From Haematococcus lacustris (taxonomy: Eukaryota; Chlorophyta; Chlorophyceae; Chlamydomonadales; Haematococcaceae): a DNA stretch of 64,000 nt. The notes under the pieces are model-generated. The model was given only the letters and a program-made list of their open reading frames with translations, was not told the origin of the DNA and did not search any database. This document shows, in pieces, positions 22,451 to 32,068 of this stretch. The DNA lies in assembly GCA_030144725.1 (NCBI GenBank), contig JASKMD010000019.1, forward strand, positions 2,577,001-2,641,000, given 5' to 3'. Made by a program: the position numbers and the translations under genes. Within the stretch, counting starts at the first letter, position 1, and each line of letters begins with the position of its first letter.

Positions 22451-24090
22451 ATGGTTGGCAAGAAAAGGGGAGTGAAGGCTAACTGTGCCAATGTGCAGAA
22501 AGCGAGGGAGGTTATGGCACAGCGGAAGGCTGCAGGGCTATTGCTGCTGAGGCTGAGGCCCAGGCTGATGCTGGTGCTGATGAGGCTGATGCGCAGTTGC
22601 ACCAGCTACAGGCAGACCCGCAGCACAGTGAGCAGCAGCTTGCTCACAACCAGCGCATGCAGCATCTACAGCAACAACTCCAGGACCTCCAGCGGAGTGA
22701 GCTTCAGCGCAAGGAGCAGCAACTTGCTGATTCGGTGGCGCAGCAGCGGTCAGCTCTGCTGCAATGGGAGCAGCAGTTAACTGAGCGGCAGCACCAGCTG
22801 GAGCAGCAGCAGGCGGACCTTAGCCGGAGGGAGCAAGATCTTACTGAGCGGCAGCACCAGCTGCAGCAGCAGCAGGCAGACCTGGATTCCAGGGAGCAGC
22901 AGCAAGCTCGCATCCAGACATTGCCACAGCAGCACCTCTTGCAGCAGCAGCAGGCAGACCTGCTACTGATGCAACAACAGGTGGAGAAGCAGCATTTGGC
23001 TTATTTGCAGGCTATCAGCAACAACCACCCCCTCCCAGACCCTTCTCCATGCTCTCGCGCAAAGTTGGCAAGCCCACTTCAAGGGTGAGTTGTGTGGTTG
23101 CACACTGCCTGTAGATGCACATGCCATCAAGTGCCACAGCAACTGCCAATCACTGAGCTCAAGGCCCAAGGTACGCAGTTCCCATGCATGCCCTCCCAAG
23201 CACCACCCAAGCACCACACCTCCCACTGAAACCATTCTGGGATGCATGTGTGCATGTGCAGGCATCATAGTGTGGCCCATGCATTGCGCATCCCTGGGCT
23301 GCCCTACTCAGCTGTGGTGGGTGACCACCAAAGCCGGTCGCTTGCAACAGCGCCCCCTCCCCCTCAGCCCAGGCGAGCGCAGCAAGCGCAGTCCAACCCA
23401 ACCCAGCCACCGCCCTCCATCCCTTCCTGCCTGCCACCACCACCCCTGCATGGGGGCACAGCCAGTGGGTTGGCCGTGAGGGCCTGGGGGCAGGCATTGA
23501 CGGAGTTCTTTAGCGCATGCAGCATGCCTGGGGATCTATGGGTCCCCTACGCTGCAGGTCGTCTCACTGGGGGTGCAGAGGTGTGGTGGTTCCACCAAGT
23601 TTTCAACAACACCCCCGCTGCCACGTGCTGGATGGCCTTTGTGGGAGGACTGTGTGAGCATTACACCCAACCTGAAAAGCGCGCATGGCAGCCAGCCGCG
23701 CAAACTTCAGCCACACGAGCCACAGCTCAGCGGGTGCAGTTTGCAGCCCCCACAGTGTTGACTAGCAACAGATTTGCCCCGTTGCGAGTGGCCGATGAGC
23801 CGGAGCAGCAACCGCCCTCCAAACCTGCAGAGTGAGTACTGCCCCCACCATCCACCCCCACCATCCACCAGCAATTGTATAACTCCTCTGCTGCTGCCTT
23901 TTTTGCTGCTGCTGCGCTGCTGTTGCTGCTGCTGTGCAGGTTGGATGAGCACCAAGCAGCCGCAGCAGCAATTGCTGCGGCAGCTGTGGGTGCTGTGCTA
24001 AGAGCTGCTGTAGAGGCAGAAAGGCAGGGGCAACAGGATGGGTGGGCACGGGCAACACGGGGCAACAGGGACAAGGCCATGGGCAGCTAG
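22451..24090 (+). CDS. Gln-rich coiled-coil protein with Gag-like domain
   Basis: Exons 22451-23084, 23262-23831 and about 23941-24090 join with GTGAGT donors and AG acceptors. The first exon starts MVGKKRGVKANCANVQKARE. It then needs a one-base frame change near 22535 to enter a long coiled coil of Gln/Leu/Arg/Glu heptads with repeats such as QQLTERQHQLEQQQADLSRR. The second exon holds a Pro-rich linker and FSACSMPGDLWVPYAAGRLT, then AEVWWFHQVFNN and WMAFVGGLCEHY. This pattern (AAxxLxGxAxxWW then WxxFxxxLxxxF/Y) resembles Ty3/gypsy Gag capsid domains. The third is Ala/Gln-rich and stops at TAG. The frameshift may be genuine decay or a missed intron. Confidence 0.5.
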
Positions 24091-24119
24091 TGCCAGCCAC
24101 AGGCAACGTGGCCACATCA

Positions 24120-24616
24120 TGTTTCGGCGCTATGTTGTGCTGGACGACACTAGGCAAGCAACTGTATGCTGCATGTCTGAGGCTGATGTGGAACGCATGC
24201 ATAAAGATGTGAAGGGGTGCAGGGCGATGCACCGCATGGTGTTCACACCTGACGGGGACCAGCCTCAATGGGCCATGGCTGGTTGTGCGTGCAGCACGTG
24301 CATGAGTGTGCCATGCCAGCCGTGCATGAAGCCTGACAGTACCACCCCACTTGAGCCCATGCCCATGCTTCAAGACACTGTTAAGGAGGTGAGGGAAGAC
24401 GAAGAGTGTTATGCATTGTTGATGTTGTACCATTCCGATTTGCTGCATGATGAGGTGTGCTTTGGCAAACTGACCAACAAACACTGTGAACGATATCGCA
24501 TGCACATGGGGTGGAAGAGGGAAGAGGGACGTCGGGAATTGCGTCGTTGGGTGCTGAGAGAGCTGCAAAGTGAGCAGCTGGAGGCTGAATATGAGGCGGA
24601 CAATGGATGTGGCTAA
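24120..24616 (+). CDS. Small Cys-rich ORF in the large element
   Basis: An uninterrupted frame begins MFRRYVVLDDTRQATVCCMS and ends NGCG-stop. It contains the cluster GCACSTCMSVPCQPCMK, which looks metal-binding, and a charged helical C terminus (KREEGRRELRRWVLRELQS). No family is recognised. It lies 30 bp after the Gag-like gene in another frame and could be a further exon of it. Confidence 0.45.
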
Positions 24617-25288
24617 TGTGGACAATCTATGTGGGTGTAAGGTGCATGGGGAGTATGACGCTGACGGTTGATGTGGCTGGGTGTAAGGTGCACGAAGAGT
24701 CAACCTGTAGAAACAAAAACGGCTTACACTGATCGGCAGCGTACTAATGGCCGAAACTTCGATTGGATGCATGGTGCAAGAGAGTCAACTTTTCAGCAGC
24801 ACAGACGGCCCACAAAGGAGGGCATCGCGTTTTCGGTCAAGGGACACGTTAGAACTCCTCACAAAGAATCGATCAAGCTTGTCAGCCCAGCATCTGACGT
24901 CCTGGTTGATAAGTTACGAGGACAATAAAAAAGCCCACATTTCGTGAAATCCGACATGGGGTCGCGAGACGCAAAAAAAAGTGTGCGCGGCCATGCAACT
25001 GAGCCACTGAGCGCGATAGCTGCTCGCTGATCCCAGCCCCACTAAGCAGCCCATTCCCGACACATCGCGACCCCAACTTCCAACACCCCCGCCCGCCCCG
25101 GCACAGGTGCATATCAGCCTGAGCAGCCCGCTAGCCTCGCGCTCGTGAGCTGCACCGCCCTGCGCAAGAATCGCAGAAAAACTCTTAAAGATCAGTCGGA
25201 TAGTTATCAGGGGTGCAGCCAATGGCGGGGGTGACCACCAGCGTTCACCAGCGGCGCAAATGATGCAGACTGGCGGCCATAATTAGCG
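24617..25288. other. Intergenic gap inside the large element
   Basis: No gene is recognised in these 670 bp. They presumably hold the promoter of the downstream transposase-like gene. Confidence 0.4.
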
Positions 25289-28200
25289 ATGGGCCGACGC
25301 ACTAAGCGTAGTAAGAATGCATCGGCGGTCATGGCAGCTCAGTTTGCAGCTGGCATTGCCCCGTGGACGCGCATGGCCGGCTTCATCGCAAACCGGTTCA
25401 TGGTAAGGCTTCTGCGACCTCAGTGGCTCTGTTCCCAGCTCCTTCCACCCCCTCTGCCCTTGCTGCTTGTGCATTGCCCCTACTGCCCCAGCCCATCTGT
25501 GTGCCCCAGCCCCAACCCCAGCCCATCTGATGTGCTGTCATGTGTATAGGTGTTGGAGGCGGAGTTGCAAGCATCCCAGACGCAGCATGGCGCTGATGCC
25601 GCTGCATCCCAGCAGCGTGAGCAGCAGCTGCAGGCCCAGATTGAGGAGCTTCAGCAACAAAACGCCAGCCAGCGGTTGACAGCATATGCTGCGGCTGAGG
25701 AGATTGCGGACCTACAGGTGTGTCCTGGAATCCTAATGCTTTCAGTGATGGCATGTAGCAAGATGTTGCTTATCACAATTGCTGACAATTGTGCATGAAG
25801 TGTTGCTATATCCCAGACCGGCCTTGCTGCGGCACATACATCAAACATAGAGCAGCAACAACAGCTAGAGGAGCAGCAGCAGCAGCTGGAGGAGCAGCAG
25901 CAGCAGCTGATGGGGCAGCAGCAGCAGCTGGAGGAGCAGCAGCAGCAGGTGCTAGCAGCAGCATCTGGAGCAGTTTATGCAGCAGAGGAGAGGGCTGCCC
26001 TGGCAGCATGCACTGCCCATGCATTGACATTGCAGCTAGGGCTGCTCCAACATGCCAACGCTGTCATGGCAGAGGAGGCCGTGGCATTGCGGCAGAGGGC
26101 AGCAAAGGGTGACGAGGCAGCAGCTCGTTGTCTGGATTTGGAAGCTCAATGTCAGGATTTGGTGATTGAGTGCCATGAGCAGCAAGCCGAGTGCCTCAGA
26201 TTGTCAGCTGCTGCACCCCCGTCCTCCCCTACTACACCCCCGTCCTCCCCTACTCCCTGCCAGTCGTCACTCCCTGCCAGCCAGGACAAGCGGATCAGGC
26301 TGGTGCAGAACAGGGGGCCCTCAATCAATGTCCTACGCCGCTTGATTGCAGATTGGGAATCCAAGCCCAGGGCAGGTCAGCATCGGCATAACAAAGACTC
26401 CTGCCTTGCTGCTCCTGCCTTCGTCCACCTGGAAAGCCATGACGCTCCTGCCTTCGTCCACCTGGAAAGCCATGACGCTGAGCATCAATGCGCTAAGCTG
26501 ATTGAGTGCTTGAAGGCAGCTGGCTACTGGACAGCAAATGTCAAGATCTTGTTTGCTGTTTGTGACAGCGCTGCAAGCAATGTGGGCAAGCATGGCGGCG
26601 TGGTTATGCGGCTGGCAGCAGCTAAGATCAAGGCGGGCCATCAGGTGCACACCATCCGGGTGGTGCACTGCTGGGAGCATGTCCTACACAACTCAATCCG
26701 CCACTTGTGCCAGGCCTACGCCTGCAGTGCCCAAATGCAGCGAGAAGGCCACAACAGCCAGCTTTGCTGGATGCTGGAGCATGTGTCCACTCACTTCAAG
26801 AAGCACCCCCTCGCGGAGGCACTGCAAGTGGAGCTGGCGTGCTTGACGCGTTGGGGCACCTACGGCCGCATTGCGGTGTGGATCTTACAACACTACGCAA
26901 CCTTGCTGGTGCAGCTACAGAAGTACAACACACCTGACATCACTGCAGGCCAGCAGAAGACCGTGCAATGCTTGTTGTCCAACCTCCTGGACGTGAAGAT
27001 CATGGTGCACTGTGCCGTGCTGGCAGCTCTGGACCGGGCAGTCCTCCAACATGAGCAGTTGTGGGCGCAGTCCAACAGCAGCCGGTGGATGTGCCATTGG
27101 CACTCCCACCACCACAGTGTTATGCTGGAGCTCATGGCAGCCATGAAGCAGCCACGCAGGGTGATGGCTGAGGCTTACGCCGTGGGGTGCAAGATGACCT
27201 GGGGACCTAGTGAGCCCCAACTGGAGGGACAGGCAGTCACGGAGGAGCAGGTGGACTCACAGGTCAGGTTTCTTGACTATGGCAGCCTACTCCTGCCTTG
27301 CTGCTCCTGCCCAGCAACACCATGACAGCCTTGTTGCTCCTGCCCAGCAGCACCAAGACAGCCTTGCTGCTCCTGCCCAACAGCACCATGACAGCCTTGT
27401 TGCTCCTGCCCAACAGCACCATGACAGCCTTGTTGCTCCTGCCCAGCAGCACCATGACAGCCTTGCTGCTCCTGCCCAGCAGCACCATGACAGCCTTGTT
27501 GCTCCTGCCCAGCAGCACCATGACAGCCTTGCTGCTCCTGCCTAGCAGCACCATGACAGCCTTGCTCCTCCTGCCCAGCAGCACCATGATAGCCCAGCAG
27601 CACCTGTCCAGCACCATGATAGATCGCATGGTACTACACCATGCGCATGAAGTTCCTGGACGAGCTACCCTACCTCACTGCCGCTCTGGGTGACCCCTCC
27701 ACCGCTGCCCGCCAGTGGGCTGCACGCATGCACTTGCGGTACCTGGAGCGGGAGCAGCTGCTGGGACATTTGGAGGGGGAGGACGCAAGCAAGTACGACC
27801 CCCTGGAGCTGCACAAGATGACGGCTGACCTGGAGGTGAGCGATCTGCAAGTGGCGGGAACAAAAAGCAGTGGCGGCCTCAATCTCACACCAGCTATACC
27901 ATGGCGTGCAGGTCACAAGGGACACCGGCATGCTGACACCAGCAATGGAGCAGCTTCTCAGCCGTTACTACAGGGCAACGCACATGACCAACGCAGTGCC
28001 AGAAACCATGCTGAAACAGCTCAACAATGACAGCGTGCTACGCATGAATGCGGAGGGGATGTCCGGGCGAGCCAAGCTTGCAATGGAGGACACCACTGCA
28101 TGGGTGGCAGATGGCGTGGTTACCCAGCAAGGCATGGTGGCAGCAACGGCAGAACGCAAAGCCCTACAAAACCATGGGGCTCCTGCCAGCCCTGGTACAG

Positions 28201-28925
28201 CTGCCAGCCCTGGCGGCACAGCTGCCAGCCCTGGGGGCACAGCTGCCAGCCCTGGGGGCACAACTGCCAGCCCTGGGGGCACAGCTGCCTGCCCTGGTAC
28301 AGCTGCCAGCCCTGGGGACACAACTGCCAGCCCTGGCACAGCTGCTAGCCCTGGGGGCACAGCTGCCAGCCTTGGGGGCACAGCTGCCAGCCCTGGGGGC
28401 ACAGCTGCCAGCCCTGGGGGCACAGCTGCCAGCCCTGGGGGCACAACTGCCAGCCCTGGGGGCACAACTGCCAGCCCTGGGGGCACAACTGCCAGCCCTG
28501 CAGGCACAGCTGCCAGCCCTGGCACAGCTGCCAGCCCTGGTGGGGGCACTCAGGCCCTCGCTACCAACAAGGCAAGGCCAGGAAAGCGGCAACAACAAGC
28601 GCAAAGCAAGGCGGAAAGGGTTATGAAGCGCATTAGGTGCTTAGTAAGCATGCCATCAGATGAGCAACGAGCAGCAGCTGTAGCTGTCAGAGACAGCGTC
28701 ACAGCCCGGCAACAGCAACAGCAAGTGGACAGCAAGAGGCTAAAGGAGTTGGAAGGTACAGAAAGGGGGGTGTACAACAGGTTTGAGCCACCCTTGCCCG
28801 CTCTGCGTTTTAAAGGCATGATGGTGGAGGAGCTCAAGCATCTGAGCCAGAAGTTGGGGGTAGGGTCCGTGGGTAAGAACAGGCGGCAACTACTCGAGCG
28901 CATCGAGGAGTATTGCAAGGAATAG
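25289..28925 (+). CDS. hAT-like transposase with coiled coil and SAP-like C terminus
   Basis: Five exons, 25289-25402, 25550-25717, 25817-27262, 27623-27835, 27912-28925, sum exactly to 985 codons (984 aa). The N terminus is basic (MGRRTKRSKNA). A Gln/Glu coiled coil follows (residues about 45-150, with LEEQQQQ repeats). The core has VKILFAVCDSAASNVGKHGG, VHTIRVVHCWEHVLHNSIRH and LACLTRWGTYGRIAVWIL. This pattern of Asp, then HCxxHxLH, then TRW is like hAT transposases, but the usual first catalytic Asp segment is not clear. A low-complexity ASPGGTA tandem tract covers residues of about 745-865. The end, FKGMMVEELKHLSQKLGVGS to LLERIEEYCKE, resembles a SAP DNA-binding motif. A 33-bp duplication sits in the coding part at 26407-26475. 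Confidence 0.65.
27285..27620. repeat. 33-bp minisatellite in an intron of the transposase-like gene
   Basis: About ten units of TTGCTGCTCCTGCCCAGCAG plus CACCATGACAGCC fill most of the intron 27263-27622. A related sequence (CCTTGCTGCTCCTGCC) lies in coding DNA near 26402. Long frames on both strands here result from the unit being a multiple of three. Confidence 0.85.
28180..28548 (+). repeat. 21-bp coding tandem repeat (Ala-Ser-Pro-Gly-Gly-Thr-Ala)
   Basis: About 17 units of GCCAGCCCTGGGGGCACAGC-type sequence lie in frame in the last exon of the transposase-like gene, with a few 15-bp shortened units. They encode a flexible linker between the core and the SAP-like end. Confidence 0.88.
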
Positions 28926-29834
28926 TGTCAACCAGGGGCACTATTGTTGCTAACAGTAGCAGCCTGTGTCAAACACATGTCTACGACTCATGCCTAGACC
29001 CCTGCCAGACCCACTGACCTAGCACGTATGTCGTGGTTCCCTTCGAAAGCTGCAGAAATGACGCGATGTCCTGGCTGAACCTTGCCACATGTGCTGCTTG
29101 AGCTGCACCGGCTTCTTCTTTCTGCTGCTCCAACATACTCTCATTTATCTGCCCTATCAAATAAGTCGTCGAAATACACTTCGGACATGCTGCCTGCAGC
29201 TCATAGTATATGCTTAGTGTGGTGGAGGAGGAGGGCTTCGTCATGTTGCGAGCGAGCTGCGACAGCCCGATGCGAGATGCGAGCCACCCCGTTACCGAAC
29301 ATAACCGCCGGCCCTCGCGCTAGTGCTGTTGTAGACCGTACCTACTGGCCACCGCTTGAAAAAGAACGCCGCATCCATCTACAGTAACCTTGCCACCTGG
29401 ACACTTGTCGACACTGGTGGGCGCCCAGGCCGTGCAGGCCCTTTGATGCAGTAGGCATATCGGGAAGGCTCGCTGATCACGGCTGTGTAAGCGCGGCATC
29501 AAATGGCTCACGGTACACTTTGCCAAACAGACCTTGTGGGACCTGACGGAAAGTCAGGGCCTCCCAACTCTGATGTTCTTGCATGTGAAACCGGCACATG
29601 CGACCGACTGCTCCGGGAGCAGGCCGATGGCTTTAGCCCCGCGCGGCCTGGCTTTAGGGCGGACTCCAGCTGTGGTGGCAGCCAGCAGCTGCTTCGAAGG
29701 CACCCATGCAACTTGCCGGCCGGCATTTGTATATTTATATACGATACGTGTATTTCTGTATTATACAAAAATTATAAATCTGAATCGATACACGTATCTG
29801 AATCGATACACGTATCTTGTAATACCCATCACTG
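28926..29834. other. Right subterminal non-coding region of the large element
   Basis: No gene is seen. It includes the inner right arm at 29.5 kb and an AT-rich end with two tandem copies of CTGAATCGATACACGTAT near 29780-29815. Confidence 0.5.
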
Positions 29835-29875
29835 CTTACTGCCTGTTGGTTATGTTTTTTCCTTCAACATTCTTT

Positions 29876-30012
29876 CCCATCTACGTAGATCTACGTAGAT
29901 CTTCCCATCTACGTAGATCTACGTAGATCTAACGTTAGATTAGATGGTTAGACTAGATCTAACAAGCCAATCTAACGTTAGAACCGTCTAATCTAGTCTA
30001 ACGTTAGATGGG
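29876..30012. repeat. Cluster of short perfect palindromes
   Basis: TCTACGTAGA occurs four times (about 29880-29925) and CTAACGTTAG three times (about 29929-30008). The block begins CCCATCTA and ends TAGATGGG, so the whole 135 bp may be one foldback unit or MITE. It lies 40 bp outside the right end of the large element. Confidence 0.75.
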
Positions 30013-30104
30013 TCGGGACGATCCCTAAAGCTAAGCAGCCTGCCATTGAGGAGTCTGCTCTGTGTTTCACTTTTCATGGTTGCCTCGATCTCCTCTCAGA
30101 CCAA

Positions 30105-30707
30105 CAAAACTTATTCAACAAGGAACAACATGTTAGCCTGTGGGTAATCTCACTCAGCTACTACAAATCGATCTCCTCTTAGGACAGGCCCTCTGGTGAG
30201 GCCGGTGGCAGCAGGTGGTACGAATCCTCCTCCTCCTCCGCAGCCACTTCCACTGCTGCCCCATGGGCCTGGGGTGAGGGTGCAGCTAGATTTAGCTGGC
30301 CAGTTGCACCCTGCTGGAGCTGGGGCAGGGTTAGCTAGTAGGGTGCGCTGGCTGTGTGTCCAAGTTGGCTGCAAGTCCAAGAGAAGGGGCGGGAGGAGAT
30401 CTAAGATGGAGTCCAGCTCTTGGTGTCCAGTTTTGAAAGCAAGACACTGCCACACGGCCAGGCACAGTGACACTGGCCACGACTGCCTGGCCCTGCACCA
30501 ACCCTGCGGCCCTAGAGTCATAGCACTGCCACGTGGTCGACACACAGTGAGCCATGCAGTCGGCACAATATGGGATGACACAATGACATTACACCAGTCA
30601 ACATCATCTGCGCAATGAGCTGCTTGCACACATGCATACCTCAGTAAGCAAGGATAAGCTAAAGGTGTGGCACAAACCAGTACGATTTCTGCTTCCTCAC
30701 ACAGCAT
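30105..30707 (-). repeat. Dispersed repeat, copy 2 (inverted), with an associated open frame
   Basis: The block at 30105-30170 is the inverse of that at 18.71-18.78 kb. A minus-strand frame from 30707 runs to a stop at 30150 within this block and ends RFVVAE. The 18.7 kb copy can also be read as ending VVAE-stop in one frame. The remainder of the frame is Pro/Leu/Gly-rich with no known domain. Probably the 3' part of the same repeat family. Confidence 0.4.
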
Positions 30708-30875
30708 GGTGAACTCACAGCTGCCACCATGTCATCATAGTTGACATTCATGCTGGCAACCGTATGATGTACTGGCTGGCAGGACCCTTGTTCAAAACAC
30801 TTGCAGAACCCCTCCAGTACGGTTTCTATCAGCGCCATGTCTGTGGGTGGTAGAGCTTGGCATAGCGATTCATCT

Positions 30876-31524
30876 CTAGTAATGGGTGTGCTTCCATGCC
30901 AGCAAGGCCTGGATGTCCGATGAGCTCATCTTGTACTGCATGCAGGAGGCACGGCAACTGTCAAACCTGGGCCATACATGATCAGTTACAGCCACTAGCC
31001 TAACCTCTCACACCACAGGAGTGGAAACCATGGTCACGGCAAGCACAATCACCTAGCTTGTTGAGGGTGTTTCTTTTCCTTCCTTCCCTTCCTCCCTCTG
31101 TGTGCTTGCTCACTTCCCTGCCAGCCAGTCTCCTAAGCATCTCAGCTGAGCCTACACAGCTCGTGGCTACTTGCCTTCGCCACAATAGCATTAAGAGCTG
31201 AGTTCTCCGCGGCCTGAGCTCCGGCTGCAGCGTGAGTGTCCACTGTGTCGCTCTGGGACTTCACTGCAGAAAAGCACCTAGTTCAACCCTCAATCAACGC
31301 GCTCCGAAAGCCTAGTTAAGAATACATCGGCTGCTACACGTGCTGTGCGCGCCTTTGTTCAGGAGCTTAGCGAACAGCCGCTTGTCCTCCTGGGTGAAGA
31401 ACATGTCCTCCGCCACCTTGCCCTTCTCGGAAAAGCTCTTGACACCATCCACGCTCATGCATCTGAAGCCAACTGGCTGCGGGAATGTCCTAAACACTTG
31501 CGATGCAGCGCGTGACAGAGCCAT
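30876..31524 (-). CDS. Putative mitochondrial F1-ATPase inhibitor-like protein (IF1 family)
   Basis: Three minus-strand exons, 31524-31353, 31263-31175 and 30935-30876, total 106 residues. The N terminus MALSRAASQVFRTFPQPVGF is basic and lacks acidic residues, like a mitochondrial presequence. Next comes SFSEKGKVAEDMFFTQEDKR, then LFAKLLNK. The segment KGKxxEDxxFxxxDxxLxxKLL resembles the inhibitory region of IF1-type ATPase inhibitors. The C terminus ends IQALLAWKHTHY. If this is right, the protein would block ATP hydrolysis by mitochondrial F1. Both introns appear to use GC rather than GT at the donor (GCGCGC and GCAAGT), which makes the borders less certain. The gene is divergent from the secreted protein gene starting at 32069. 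Confidence 0.6.
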
Positions 31525-32068
31525 GATCTGATTAGTAGGCTGTATCAAGTATCACAACAGGCTGGGCAGCAGATCGCTAGTTGACGATCAATGACGATGA
31601 CTAGCACAAAGTCCTGAATGGAAAATGAGATGTATATGAAAGGCACTGTCAGGGACGTTTGAGTTCGCTTTAGGAGAATGTGGGCTTCCTGGTTCTTTCA
31701 CCCACAACGACCCCCGCAGCTCTACATTACTGCATCCTTCATCTCTGCATCCTTCTATCATTTGAACAGCTTTACTCACACTATGCTAAGCTTGTCTGTA
31801 TAATAGGCAGCCTCTAGTGCTGTTAAGCAGTTCCTACGGGGCCTGCACTCCACAACGACACGGTATCTCGCCTGTACCGTTTCTTTCCTGCTGTCATCCT
31901 TACTTATGTCGTCGCATGAGTACGCAAGAGGCTCAGATGCACTCAAGGCCGCCACATGGCATCTGGGGCCACATGGGTCAATCTGGGGCTCGCTAAAGTG
32001 CGCGAGCTCGGGAGCGCCATGGCTGCATTAATCACTGCCCAAGTACAGCGCGCGTATGCTTCGTAGCT

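Larger units (their letters stand above)
18924..29834 (+). mobile_element. Large hAT-like composite element of about 10.9 kb
   Basis: The left end reads CAGTGATGGATAATACGTGT. The right end, reverse complemented, reads CAGTGATGGGTATTACAAGA and then ACGTGTATC. Deeper in, TCAGGTCCCACAGGTCTG at 21256-21273 is matched in inverse orientation at 29528-29546, so the arms are related over about 300 bp apart from the nested insertion. CTTACTGG (18916-18923) and CTTACTGC (29835-29842) flank the ends, a 7-of-8 match. CAG-type termini and an 8-bp duplication fit the hAT superfamily. Plus-strand genes at 22.4-28.9 kb would be the cargo, including a transposase-like gene. An alternative is two separate relatives in opposite orientation. 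Confidence 0.6.

Noticed and set aside
27264..27693. ORFs on both strands in the 33-bp repeat
   Set aside because: Frame continuity of the transposase-like gene is achieved by splicing this region out (27263-27622); the ORFs mirror the repeat.
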